Below are positions 25,390 to 34,432 of a DNA stretch of 64,000 bases, piece after piece. The position numbers were made by a program, and so were the translations under genes. Positions within the stretch are counted from its first letter, which is position 1, and each line of letters opens with the position of its first letter. The stretch covers positions 62,001 through 126,000 of the forward strand of contig JAUSBY010000012.1 of assembly GCA_030651765.1 (NCBI GenBank), in the 5' to 3' direction. The notes under the pieces were generated by a model. The model saw only the letters and a program-made list of their open reading frames with translations. It did not search any database and had not been told where the DNA came from. The stretch is from Coriobacteriia bacterium. GTDB lineage: Bacteria > Actinomycetota > Coriobacteriia > Anaerosomatales > Anaerosomataceae.

Positions 25390-27463
25390 CAGCGCCTCCC
25401 TCCCGTTCGAAGAACGCCGATGCGAGCGCCGCCGCCGGGAAGAGCATGACGAGCGCCGAGAGCGCCACGCCCGAGTCCTCGGTCAGCAGGCCCACGACCG
25501 CCGCGGTCACCGCCCCGACGAGCGCTGCGGCGACGCCCCGCCGCCGTCCGACGATCTCGCCGAGCGGACCGACCCGCTTGACGAGCACGTACACGATCGC
25601 ACCGATGCCGAGCGGCAGCAGCACGACCGCCGGCGTCGCCGTCAAGATCCTGAGGCTGAGCTCGGCCTTGCGCGCCAGCATCGGCCCGAGTCCTCCCGAC
25701 CCGCCGAGCACCCGGCCAAGATGCGAGCTGCCCGCGGCCATGCGGTCGATGAGCGCCGCCACGCCGAGGACCGCTGCGGCCCCGATGACTGACGCGAGAC
25801 CGACCTTCCAGTCAAGGCGGCGACCCGCGCCCGCTAGGTAGGCCGCAACGAAGCCTGCCGTCCCCCACGCAGCCACGCCGATGTTCGCACCGAGAACCGG
25901 CAGGACCGCGACCACGACGATGAGGCCGCCGAGCCACAGGTACTCGCGCACACGCGACACACCGAACGTGTCGATCCGGCTCCCGACGGCGGCGAGCGCC
26001 GCGCCGGCGAGCACGGCCGCACCCTCATTGCCGAGGCCGTAGAACCGAGTCCCGAACAGTGCCGAGTAGCTGAACGCGCTGCCCTGTGCCGCCGGTCCGC
26101 CGAGCGCCTGGTCAATGAGAACGACGGCCACGGTGAGCAGCGACACACGCCCAAGCGCATGGCCCGGACCGCGCGACTTCCAAACGCTGGCGGCGATGAC
26201 GACCCCGATGCCGAGCCCGAGACGGATCCACGCGGCGGAGGCCGTCACGGGATAGCCGACCGCCTGCGCGACGAGCGTACCCGCCGGCACCGAACACGCT
26301 ACGACAAGCGCATACGCGGCAGCCAGACGCACCGAGCGCGATGGCCGCGCTCCGGGCCTGAGGACCGCCACGAGCACGAGTGCGAGCAGGACGATCGATA
26401 TGCCGATCACCCCCGTCCACACCGGGGCCCTCGTCGACTCCAGCGCACGGGCCGCCGCGTCGGTACGCGTCATCCCGGCCAGGCGTTCGGCCCGTTCCTG
26501 GTCCTCGGCTACGATGAGCAGCGGCTCCCCGGTCACCGACGATGGCACGTCCAGAGCGAGCGCATGCAGCACGGTCGCCGTGACGTCCGGGAGCGTGACG
26601 ATCCCGTCGCGGTGCGTGCCGGGCGAGCGCAGTACACCCGGACCGGCCCCGTACAGCAGCACGGGGCCGAACCCTGCCGGTCCCGCCGTCGAGTACTGGC
26701 CGGTGGACACGACGATGAGCGCGCCGTCGGAGGGCAGCGAACGAAGCGCGATGCGGACCGTGTCGTCGATCGCCCCTATGGCCGTGATGCGCGAAGACTC
26801 CCACGCGACGTCGGACCTGAGCGCTGAGCGCGCACGCTCCGCATCACCCGGATCGAGAACGATGAGGAGCGGACCCGCGCCCCCGGGCTCGCCGCCCGCC
26901 AGAGCGCTCCGATACGCGACCTCGAGGACGTCGAGATCGGTGACGATTCCCGTCGGCACCAGCGGGTCCCTCCGCACGATGCGTGCGGACGTTTCGGCGA
27001 AGTCGACCGTGCCGGTGGCATCCCGTGCGACGACCCACGCAGCGGCTGACGATGGAGACAGCGCCTCGGATGGCGTCGCCGCCGACGTGCCGATGGCCGC
27101 AGTCCGGCCGCCGGCCTGACGTACCGCGGTCCCGAGAAGCCCTACGGTCGAACCAGATGCGTCCGCGCGCGCCTCGACCGCACTCACGGGCTGCCCGGCC
27201 GCCAGGACCGCCGCACCCCGGAACGCGTCCGGAGCCGGCGCCACGGACCCGGCGATGACGCTCGCGTTTCCCAGTGCCGCGTCCTCGGCCAGATGCCACA
27301 GCGCCGGCGTACGCGTCGCATCGATGTCATGCCACGTAAGGTAGGGCGCCAGGACGACGATGACCGTCGAGAACGTCGGGGTCGTACTGACCGCCGATGC
27401 GGGGAGTACCGTGAGCGCGGCGATGGCGAGCGCCGTGAGTATGGCACGGACGACGCGTCTCAT
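25379..27463 (-). CDS. Large membrane protein with alkaline-phosphatase-like extracytoplasmic domain
   Basis: 694 aa. A signal peptide (about 1-24) precedes an extracytoplasmic alpha/beta domain (about 30-345), a central helix followed by a cluster of about eleven hydrophobic segments (about 355-680), and a short acidic end. The pattern TVIVVLAPYLTW ... TPALWHLAEDAALGN ... GIVTLPDVTATVLHAL resembles the alkaline-phosphatase/phosphoglycerate-mutase superfamily, but the canonical metal ligands are not clearly present. It could be a diverged or inactive phosphotransferase acting on lipid-linked intermediates. ATG with GGGGAGGGG upstream and a good promoter (27573-27601). Confidence 0.75.
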   Translation of the reverse strand: MRRVVRAILTALAIAALTVLPASAVSTTPTFSTVIVVLAPYLTWHDIDATRTPALWHLAEDAALGNASVIAGSVAPAPDAFRGAAVLAAGQPVSAVEARADASGSTVGLLGTAVRQAGGRTAAIGTSAATPSEALSPSSAAAWVVARDATGTVDFAETSARIVRRDPLVPTGIVTDLDVLEVAYRSALAGGEPGGAGPLLIVLDPGDAERARSALRSDVAWESSRITAIGAIDDTVRIALRSLPSDGALIVVSTGQYSTAGPAGFGPVLLYGAGPGVLRSPGTHRDGIVTLPDVTATVLHALALDVPSSVTGEPLLIVAEDQERAERLAGMTRTDAAARALESTRAPVWTGVIGISIVLLALVLVAVLRPGARPSRSVRLAAAYALVVACSVPAGTLVAQAVGYPVTASAAWIRLGLGIGVVIAASVWKSRGPGHALGRVSLLTVAVVLIDQALGGPAAQGSAFSYSALFGTRFYGLGNEGAAVLAGAALAAVGSRIDTFGVSRVREYLWLGGLIVVVAVLPVLGANIGVAAWGTAGFVAAYLAGAGRRLDWKVGLASVIGAAAVLGVAALIDRMAAGSSHLGRVLGGSGGLGPMLARKAELSLRILTATPAVVLLPLGIGAIVYVLVKRVGPLGEIVGRRRGVAAALVGAVTAAVVGLLTEDSGVALSALVMLFPAAALASAFFEREGGADEY

Positions 27464-27518
27464 GGGCCCCTCCCCGTCCGGGTGCGGACGTGCGTCATCA
27501 GACGGACACGATCAGGGG

Positions 27519-27537
27519 GCCGGTCGCAGCGACCGGC
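27519..27537. repeat. Palindrome in the leader of the AlkP-like membrane protein gene
   Basis: Perfect 9-bp arms (GCCGGTCGC / GCGACCGGC) around one central base. On the minus strand it falls about 30 bp after the predicted transcription start and 56 bp before the ATG. It could be an operator or a small leader hairpin. Confidence 0.45.
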
Positions 27538-27572
27538 GCGGCGCGCTATCGCGTACGCGGTGCCCGCGTCGG

Positions 27573-27601
27573 AGTATACCAAGCGGTGACTGATGTGCCA
27601 G
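27573..27601 (-). promoter_or_regulatory. Promoter of the AlkP-like membrane protein operon
   Basis: Minus strand: -35 CTGGCA (27596-27601, 4 of 6), 17-bp spacer, -10 TATACT (27573-27578, 5 of 6). It would drive the AlkP-like gene, the PNPT transferase and possibly pyrG onward. The spacing is ideal. Confidence 0.6.
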
Positions 27602-27637
27602 GCGATCCGGTACCGCAGTGCGTGGTCGGCTACACTG

Positions 27638-29266
27638 ATGCGGTCACCTCACACTCGGGAGTGCGCCATAGTCAGACCATCTATAGCCCGCTCGACCGCA
27701 TCCATGTCCGCGTCCACCCTCATCTCGAGGATCACGGGCTTCATCCGAACGTGGGCGATGGCGTACGCGCTCGGCGTGACGGCGATCGCGGACTCGTACG
27801 ACATCGCCAACAACCTGCCGAACATGGTCTTCGAGCTTCTCGTCGGCGGCGTCTTGTCGAGCGTCTTCATCCCGCTGTTTCTCGAGCGCAAGCAGCACGC
27901 AGGCGAAGAGGACGCGTGGCGCTTTGCGAGCTACGTGCTCAACATCATCGTGCTCGTCCTAGGCGCGGTCGCACTCATCGCCACGTTGTGGCCGGATCCG
28001 TTCGTGCGCTCCCAGACCCTGACGGTCCCCGCCCAGCAGGCCACGCTTGCCATATGGCTCTTCAGGTTCTTCGCCGTGCAGATCGTCTTCTACGGCATGT
28101 CGATCGTCTTCACCGGCGTGCTCAACTCGTACCGCAAGTTCACCGCGCCGTTCATCGCCCCCGTGTTCAACAACCTGGTCGTCACGGCCACCCTGCTCGG
28201 CTTCTACGTGCCGTTCCGCGATCGCGACCCGCAACTCGCACTCACGGGACTCGCGGTCGGCACCACACTCGGCGTGCTCGTGATGGTCATCGTCCAGGTC
28301 CCGAGCCTCATCAAGCTCGGAGTCCGCTATACGCCGAGGATCGACTGGCACCATCCGGCGCTGCGCAAGGTGGCAACGAAGATGGCGCCCACGCTCGTGT
28401 ACGTCGTGACCAACCTCATCGCCGTGACGGTTCGCACGAACTTCGCGGTTGCCACCGGCGAAGGCGGCCAGGCCGCGCTGCGGTATGCGTGGCAGTTCTA
28501 CCAGCTGCCGTACGGGATCTTCGCAGTCGCAGTTGCGACGGCGATCTTCCCAGAGCTCGCGGAGCGAGCGAACTCGGGAGACATGCCCGGGTTCGGCGCC
28601 ATGTTCGGCCGCGGTCTCAGGGCCACCATGGTGCTCGTCCTCCCGCTTGCGGCACTCCTGGCAGCACTGGCCACGCCGGTCGTGACGCTGTACCGCGCCG
28701 GAGGGTTCACCTCAAACGACGTACCGGTCGTCGCCAGCGTCCTCATGTGGTGGGCGCTCGGACTCTTCTTCTTCGCCTCGTACATGTTCGTACTCAAGAG
28801 CTTCTACTCGCTCCAGGACACGAAGACGCCGATGTACACTAACATCATCGCGACGGCTGTCCATATCGCCCTCTATGCGGTGCTCACCACCGGTTTCGCC
28901 GACTGGAACGGTCTGGGCATCATCGGCATACCCATCTCCGACGGCATCTTCTTCTTCGGTCACGTCCTCGTTCTGCTCCTCATCCTGCACCGCAGGGTCC
29001 GCACCATCGACGGTCGCGCGCTGGCCTTCACGCTCGGCAAGGTCGCGGTCGCCTCGGCAGCAGGCGCAGGAGTCGCGACCCTGGTCATGCGCAGCACCGG
29101 ATCGCTTGCCAGCCTCCCGGGCGGCTTCCTTATCCAGCTGCTCGGCGCGGGCCTCGCCGGAGTCATCACGGCCTACGGCCTCATGACCGCACTCAGGGTG
29201 CCCGAACTTGCCGAGTCGACCGGTAGGGTGCTCGGCCGATTCGGGCTGAACCGCCCCCGCCGGTGA
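27638..29266 (+). CDS. murJ: Lipid II flippase MurJ (MviN family)
   Basis: Polytopic MOP-superfamily transporter moving lipid II across the membrane; 542 aa from the chosen start, about 14 hydrophobic helices. The N-terminal stretch STLISRITGFIRTWAMAYALG contains the conserved Arg residues of the substrate cavity. NNLPNMVFELLVGGVLSSVFIPLF and YALPYGIF-like WQFYQLPYGIF are also typical. The start is uncertain: ATG codons at 27593, 27638 and 27704 are in frame and none has a good ribosome-binding site. Homology seems to need the IARSTAS residues before 27704. It is divergent from the AlkP-like gene. Confidence 0.93.
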   Translation: MRSPHTRECAIVRPSIARSTASMSASTLISRITGFIRTWAMAYALGVTAIADSYDIANNLPNMVFELLVGGVLSSVFIPLFLERKQHAGEEDAWRFASYVLNIIVLVLGAVALIATLWPDPFVRSQTLTVPAQQATLAIWLFRFFAVQIVFYGMSIVFTGVLNSYRKFTAPFIAPVFNNLVVTATLLGFYVPFRDRDPQLALTGLAVGTTLGVLVMVIVQVPSLIKLGVRYTPRIDWHHPALRKVATKMAPTLVYVVTNLIAVTVRTNFAVATGEGGQAALRYAWQFYQLPYGIFAVAVATAIFPELAERANSGDMPGFGAMFGRGLRATMVLVLPLAALLAALATPVVTLYRAGGFTSNDVPVVASVLMWWALGLFFFASYMFVLKSFYSLQDTKTPMYTNIIATAVHIALYAVLTTGFADWNGLGIIGIPISDGIFFFGHVLVLLLILHRRVRTIDGRALAFTLGKVAVASAAGAGVATLVMRSTGSLASLPGGFLIQLLGAGLAGVITAYGLMTALRVPELAESTGRVLGRFGLNRPRR

Positions 29267-29961
29267 ACGTCGTCGCGCTCATACCCGCCCATGACGAAGC
29301 GGATCGCATAACCGCGACGGTCACGGCTGTGCTTTCTGTGCCCGGGATCGATCACGTCGTGGTCATCGATGACGCGTCCGACGACGACACGGCGGCACAC
29401 GCCGCCGAGGCAGGAGCCGACGTCGTCAGACTGTCCCGGAACCGGGGCAAGGGCGGGGCACTGCAGGCGGGACTCGAGCACATCGCCGGGACCGCGGACG
29501 TCCTCGTCCTGCTCGACGCGGACCTGGGGGAGACGGCGGCCGAGGCTGGCGCGCTTATCGCGCCGATCGTCGGTGACCGCGCCGATATGACCGTCGCGGC
29601 CTTCCCCCGGCCCGACCGCCGGGGCGGTTTCGGACTCGTGAAGGGTCTCGCCCGCGTCGGGATCAGGGCCCTGTCAGGCTACAAGGCCGACGCGCCACTC
29701 TCGGGCCAGAGAGCACTGACGCGAAGCGCTTGGACGGTCGCCACGCCCTTTGCCGACGGCTACGGCGTCGAGGTCGCGCTCACCGTGCGGGTCAGCCGCG
29801 CGGGCGGTCGCGTCCTCGAGGTACCCACGACGATGCGGCACGCCGCCACCGGGCGCGACCTGGCGGGCTTCCTCCACCGGGGCAGGCAGTTCGTGGCCGT
29901 AGCCGTCAGCCTCGCACGACTAGCCCTCGAGCGTCAGTCGCCGGGCACCAACGAAGGATAG
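29263..29961 (+). CDS. Family 2 glycosyltransferase (GT-A fold)
   Basis: Nucleotide-sugar-dependent glycosyltransferase, 232 aa. The N-terminus ALIPAHDEADRITATV and VVIDDASDDDT is followed by a DxD-type metal motif (LLDADLG) and GYGVEVALTVRVSRAG. It resembles glucosyl-3-phosphoglycerate or dolichol-phosphate-mannose-type synthases, but the acceptor cannot be told. GTG overlaps the murJ stop (GTGA), so the two are co-translated and may act in the same envelope pathway. The 3' end overlaps convergent steB by 28 bp. Confidence 0.85.
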   Translation: MNVVALIPAHDEADRITATVTAVLSVPGIDHVVVIDDASDDDTAAHAAEAGADVVRLSRNRGKGGALQAGLEHIAGTADVLVLLDADLGETAAEAGALIAPIVGDRADMTVAAFPRPDRRGGFGLVKGLARVGIRALSGYKADAPLSGQRALTRSAWTVATPFADGYGVEVALTVRVSRAGGRVLEVPTTMRHAATGRDLAGFLHRGRQFVAVAVSLARLALERQSPGTNEG

Positions 29962-30803
29962 AATCCGTCGGCTCCGTCTCCGGCACCGAAGTACCCGTCG
30001 GCGAGGCCGCCAAGTATCCACACGAGCGACAGTCGGCCCTGAGCGGTCGTCACGTGAGCGACGGCCGACAGGCCCGCATCCGCACACGCCTCGGCCAGAG
30101 CACCCGTAGCTGTCGCCGCTTCGGCGCCCACGCTGGCGCCACCGGCGTCAGCCATCGCCCGACCGACCGCAAGGGCGAACGGATCACATCCGTCGGCAGT
30201 CGCCGACATCAGGACCACCGCATCGACGGTGTCCGTGCCGTCCGCGCTCTCAACTGGACCGAGAAGGCCCGCTTCGGTAAGCAGATCGGACAGCGGTCGT
30301 TCTCCACCGGAGCGTAGCTCCTCCACGAGCGAGACTGCGACCTGTCGCTCCAGCTCTTCGCCGGGCGTGGCCATTTCGATGTCCCGGCCGTGGAAGTACC
30401 CCGCCAGGCCCTCAGGCTCGGTGGTGTCCAGGCCGAGCCCCTCGACCGAGATCGGCACGATGACCGTTGTTCCACCGGCCGCGGCCACCGCCTCCTCGAC
30501 AGCCCCGCGCCCGTCGGAGCGGCCGGTGCCCACGAGAACCGCGACCCGCATGCCTTCGAGCCGTCCCGCGACCAGCGCATCGGCCGCGTCCTCGGCAAAC
30601 GCACGGTCACGCGCAAGACCGTCTCGCAGCTCAGCGTTTGCGACGTCGATCTCGTTGAACCGTGTCTGGAGATCGGCGACCAGCGCGCTCGACTGATCCG
30701 TGATCATCCCACGCTCGGCGACAACGGTGCCGAGCAGCAGGCCGACCGCCAACGACAGAAACACGGCCACGAGCGATGCGACGTGATAGCGGAGGTTGTA
30801 CAT
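29934..30803 (-). CDS. steB: SteB / MctB-type copper transporter family protein
   Basis: Bitopic envelope protein, 289 aa. It begins with the family hallmark MYNLRYHVASLVAVFLSLAVG (anchor helix about 8-28). A short coiled coil (residues about 35-65, LVADLQTRFNEIDVANAELRDGLARD) and an extracytoplasmic domain follow. In mycobacteria this family is MctB/Rv1698, linked to copper resistance; in corynebacteria SteB works with SteA at the division site. It directly follows steA, which supports the division role. ATG with TAGGAGG upstream. Confidence 0.87.
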   Translation of the reverse strand: MYNLRYHVASLVAVFLSLAVGLLLGTVVAERGMITDQSSALVADLQTRFNEIDVANAELRDGLARDRAFAEDAADALVAGRLEGMRVAVLVGTGRSDGRGAVEEAVAAAGGTTVIVPISVEGLGLDTTEPEGLAGYFHGRDIEMATPGEELERQVAVSLVEELRSGGERPLSDLLTEAGLLGPVESADGTDTVDAVVLMSATADGCDPFALAVGRAMADAGGASVGAEAATATGALAEACADAGLSAVAHVTTAQGRLSLVWILGGLADGYFGAGDGADGFYPSLVPGD

Positions 30804-30815
30804 GTGGTTTGCCTC

Positions 30816-31937
30816 CTAGAGTCCGACTGCGGCACGCACGCCGAGCAGCAGCAGTGCGAGGAACGACCTGACCGGCGGCGATATCGAGATCACGACCGTG
30901 ATGACGGCGAGCGCCGCCCCTACGAGCACGAGAAGCTGGCTCGGCTTGACCGACGCCCGGTACAGCCGACTCACACCCTTGGCGTCCACGAGGCGCGGAC
31001 CCAGGCGAAGCCGCACGAGGAAGGTCGACGCCATGCCTTTGCGGCCCTTATCGAGCTGCTCGAGCAGATTCCAGTGCGTGCCGACGGCGACTATGAGATC
31101 CGCACCCGACTCGCTTGCCAGCAGCAGCGCCAGGTCCTCGCTCGTCCCCGGCGCGCGCCACTCGGTCGCGCTCACGCCGAGCGTCGCCAGCCGCTCGCGA
31201 CCGGGACACGTACCGTCCGGATAGGCGTGGACCACGAGTTCCGCGCCGCTTCCGAGCGCAGCATCGCTCACGGAGTCCATGTCGCCGACGATGAGGTCGG
31301 GGCGCAACCGGTACTCAAGGAGGGCGTCCGCGCCGCCGTCGACCCCGATGAGCACCGGTCGTGTCTCCTTGATGTACGGCAGCAGTGTCCGGAGATCATC
31401 CTTGTAATCGTAGCCGCGCACCACGACGAGCACGTGGCGGCCGTCGATGCGGGTCCTCAGGTGGGGCACGGCGACAGCACCCGTCAGCAGCGCCCGCTCC
31501 TTCTCCACGAACTCCATCGTGTTGCGGACGAACGCGTCGAGTTGGTCGTCGAGCGAACGAGTTGCCTTCTCGAGGGCCTCTTCGACCGCGTCGACCGTCA
31601 GACGGACGCCGGAAGCCACGACCGCTCCTCCGACCAGGACGTCTCCGCCGAAGATCTCGATCTCGTCGCCCTCGGCGATTCGCTCGAACACCTGCTGACC
31701 GACGTTGTCGATGACGCGAACGCCACCCCGAAGCAGGATCAGCGGGCCGAGGTTGGGATAGGCGCCGGAGATCGAAGGGGCGGCATTGATGACCACCTCG
31801 ACGCCGGTGTCGAGCAGCGACTCCGCGCTGACGCGATCGATGTCGACGTGATCGATGATGGCGATGTCGTCGCGGCTCAGCCGCTTGACGAGATCCTTCG
31901 TCTTCCTGCCGAGGCGTGCACGTCCCGTGGTCTGCAC
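30816..31937 (-). CDS. steA: Putative cytokinetic ring protein SteA
   Basis: Thiamine-pyrophosphokinase-like protein linked to division and cell-wall enzymes in corynebacteria; 373 aa. The N-terminal domain has AAPSISGAYPNLGPLILLRGG, the central DUF115-like Rossmann part has VLIGVDGGADALLEYRLRPDLIVGDMDSVSD, and a C-terminal hydrophobic hairpin lies at about 325-370. GTG start. Gene order recN-steA-steB matches mycobacteria and corynebacteria. Confidence 0.9.
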   Translation of the reverse strand: MQTTGRARLGRKTKDLVKRLSRDDIAIIDHVDIDRVSAESLLDTGVEVVINAAPSISGAYPNLGPLILLRGGVRVIDNVGQQVFERIAEGDEIEIFGGDVLVGGAVVASGVRLTVDAVEEALEKATRSLDDQLDAFVRNTMEFVEKERALLTGAVAVPHLRTRIDGRHVLVVVRGYDYKDDLRTLLPYIKETRPVLIGVDGGADALLEYRLRPDLIVGDMDSVSDAALGSGAELVVHAYPDGTCPGRERLATLGVSATEWRAPGTSEDLALLLASESGADLIVAVGTHWNLLEQLDKGRKGMASTFLVRLRLGPRLVDAKGVSRLYRASVKPSQLLVLVGAALAVITVVISISPPVRSFLALLLLGVRAAVGL

Positions 31938-31940
31938 CGG

Positions 31941-33581
31941 CTAACCCCCCGCTCTACGTTCCGAGGCGGCAGAGGTGAGGAGCTCGCGTGCGTGCGCGAG
32001 TCCTGCCTCGGATGCTCCGCCGGCAAGCATACGTGCGATCTCGGCCTCGCGCTCGTCCTCGCCGATGGTGCCGGCGCTCGTCACGGTCCGTCCGGACTCC
32101 TCGGACTTGGAGACGACCACCTGCGAGTCAGCATATGCCGCAACCTGCGGTAAATGGGTGACGACCAGGACCTGATGGCTCTCGGCCAGCCTGGCCAGAC
32201 GCTTGCCGACCGCGAGCGCGGTCGCTCCGCCGATGCCGGCGTCGACCTCGTCGAAGGCGAGGACCGGGACCGCGTCTGCCGCGCCGAGCACGCTCTTGAG
32301 CGCCAACATGACGCGCGAGATCTCTCCACCAGACGCGACCCGTGCGAGGGGACGCGGCTCCTCACCGGTACCGGACGCGAAGAGGAACTCGACGCGCTCG
32401 GGGCCGTCTGCGGTCCAGGCAGTCTCGGGAAGCGGGGTGCGGGCCACAGCGAAGGAGGCAGTCGGCAGCGCCAGATCGGCAGCAGCGCCGCGCAGCCCAT
32501 CCACGAACGCGGCTACAGCCCCGTCCCGAAGGCCGACGATCGCCTCACCGGCCGTCACGAGGCGCTCACGTGCCTGCGCTACCGCCGCCCGCGCCTGCTC
32601 GATGCCGGCCTCTCCCGAGTCCAGGAGCTCGATCTCTTTGGCGGCTTCCTCGCGTGTTCGCAGCACGTCATCGAGAGCCGGGCCGTACTTGCGCATCAAG
32701 TCGCCGAGCTCGTGTAGGCGGTGCTCAGTCCCGTCGAGTGCCGCCGGATCGTGTTCGACACTCTCCGCGTACGTGCGAAGCGAAGCCGCTACCTCTTGTG
32801 CTTCGATGTCGAGCCTGCCGACCGCGTCCGCAAGCTCGTCGAGCGCAGGGTCGAGCCCGCCTGCCGCCGCCAGTGCGCTCGTTGCGGCGGTGAGCCCCTC
32901 GGAGACACCGCCCTCGCCCTGGATCGCCGCGTGCGCGGACGCCGCGGCAGCAGTGAGACGCTGCCCGTGCCGCAAGCGCGGAAGCAACGCGGTGAGTTCC
33001 GCATCCTCCCCCGCCTGCGGGGCTGCGGCGTCGATGTCCGCCACCTGAAAGCGCAGATAGTCCTCTCGCCTACCGCGGTCGGCGAGAGCGTCCTCGAGCG
33101 CCTGGAGCGCGCGAGCAGCCTCTCCGGCCGCTGTATGCGCGTCCCGATACCGATCGAGTGCCACAAGCGCCTCTGCGCCGATGAACCGATCGAGATAGCC
33201 GGCGTGACGCGCGGGTGAGAGCAACGCCTGATGCTCATGCTGACCGTGCAGATCAACCTGACCGCCGAGCAGCTCGGCAAGCATGCCGACGGTCGCCATC
33301 TCGCCGTCGACGGTGCACCTCGACCGGCCCTCGGCGCTCACACGACGTCGCACGAGTACCTCACGTCCGTCGATGACGAACCGCCCCTCGACGAGCGCCT
33401 CCTCGGCGCCCTGCCGCACCATAGCGGAGTCCGCACGCTCACCGAGGAGCAGTTTGAGAGCCTCGACGAGCACGGTCTTGCCGGCGCCGGTCTCACCGGT
33501 AAGCACGGTCAACCCCGGCCCGAACTCGAGCCAGACGTCCTCGACGAGGGCAAGGTCGCGTACGTGGAGCTCGGAGAGCAC
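31941..33581 (-). CDS. recN: DNA repair protein RecN
   Basis: SMC-like ATPase in double-strand break repair; 546 aa. The N-terminal head has Walker A TVLTGETGAGKT, preceded by LSELHVRDLALVE. The central coiled-coil arms are interrupted by an Ala/Glu-rich hinge. The C-terminal head has the signature VASGGEISRVMLALK and Walker B VLAFDEVDAGIGG. GTG start, 1 bp after the nadK stop. Confidence 0.96.
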   Translation of the reverse strand: MLSELHVRDLALVEDVWLEFGPGLTVLTGETGAGKTVLVEALKLLLGERADSAMVRQGAEEALVEGRFVIDGREVLVRRRVSAEGRSRCTVDGEMATVGMLAELLGGQVDLHGQHEHQALLSPARHAGYLDRFIGAEALVALDRYRDAHTAAGEAARALQALEDALADRGRREDYLRFQVADIDAAAPQAGEDAELTALLPRLRHGQRLTAAAASAHAAIQGEGGVSEGLTAATSALAAAGGLDPALDELADAVGRLDIEAQEVAASLRTYAESVEHDPAALDGTEHRLHELGDLMRKYGPALDDVLRTREEAAKEIELLDSGEAGIEQARAAVAQARERLVTAGEAIVGLRDGAVAAFVDGLRGAAADLALPTASFAVARTPLPETAWTADGPERVEFLFASGTGEEPRPLARVASGGEISRVMLALKSVLGAADAVPVLAFDEVDAGIGGATALAVGKRLARLAESHQVLVVTHLPQVAAYADSQVVVSKSEESGRTVTSAGTIGEDEREAEIARMLAGGASEAGLAHARELLTSAASERRAGG

Positions 33582-33582
33582 G

Positions 33583-34431
33583 TCATGCCCCCAGGAACGT
33601 CTGCGCTAGAACGTCATAGAAGTCACGCCCGTCGAGTTTCATGAGCCGCACGTCGTGATCGCCGACGCTCACCTCGACACTGCCGAGCACCGCGCGGCAC
33701 GGCAGCTGATCCCCGTCAACCGACACGCACGCCTCGGCGCGGGCCGGATTGGGGCACGTGACACGCACGACATCGCCCGGCCCGAGCACCATCGGCCGCA
33801 CCCCCAGCGCGTGAGGGGCCACGGGCACGAGCACCATGCCGCGGACGTCGGGAGACACGAGCGGCCCGCCGGCGGAGAGCGCGTATGCCGTGGACCCGGT
33901 CGGGGTCGCCACGATCACGCCGTCACACACGTACTTGCCGACGGTGACGCCGTTCACGGCCACCTCCAGCTCGACCCCGCGGGCACCTCCGCCGCGGCCG
34001 ATGAAGACCTCGTTGAGCGCCCGATAGTTGCCGACCGCCCTGCCGCCTATCTCCAATGCCGCCTCGATCGTCTGTCGGCGCTCGACGCGTGCCTCCCCCG
34101 CCAGCGCGGCATCGAGCGCGGAATCGAGAGCATCGCCGTCGGCTCCGGACAGGAACCCCAGCCTTCCGAGATTGATGCCGAGCACCGGCACCTCGGAGAC
34201 GCCGAGCATGTGGACGGTCTTGAGCATGGTGCCGTCCCCGCCGAGCGCGACGGCCATCTCCGGTTCGCCGATCTCGGAGCGCGGCACGCCAAGCTCGGGC
34301 AGGCCGCATGCCTCGGCATCCGTGGAGACGAGTATCGGCTCGTATCCCAGCGCGATCAGCCGCGCGGAAACGACCGCGACCGATTCAACGGATCGGCGGT
34401 TCGCCGGGTTAGGTACCAGCAATATGCGCAA
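33583..34431 (-). CDS. nadK: NAD kinase
   Basis: ATP/polyphosphate-dependent NAD phosphorylation giving NADP; 282 aa. Signature GGDGTMLKTVH is followed by LGINLGRLGFLS and the C-terminal TPTGSTAYALSAGGP beta-sandwich motif. The start codon is TTG, chosen because the N-terminal strand RILLVPNP begins right there and the gene lies 1 bp after tlyA. No argR intervenes between tlyA and recN, as in mycobacteria and unlike Bacillus. Confidence 0.95.
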   Translation of the reverse strand: MRILLVPNPANRRSVESVAVVSARLIALGYEPILVSTDAEACGLPELGVPRSEIGEPEMAVALGGDGTMLKTVHMLGVSEVPVLGINLGRLGFLSGADGDALDSALDAALAGEARVERRQTIEAALEIGGRAVGNYRALNEVFIGRGGGARGVELEVAVNGVTVGKYVCDGVIVATPTGSTAYALSAGGPLVSPDVRGMVLVPVAPHALGVRPMVLGPGDVVRVTCPNPARAEACVSVDGDQLPCRAVLGSVEVSVGDHDVRLMKLDGRDFYDVLAQTFLGA

Positions 34432-34432
34432 C

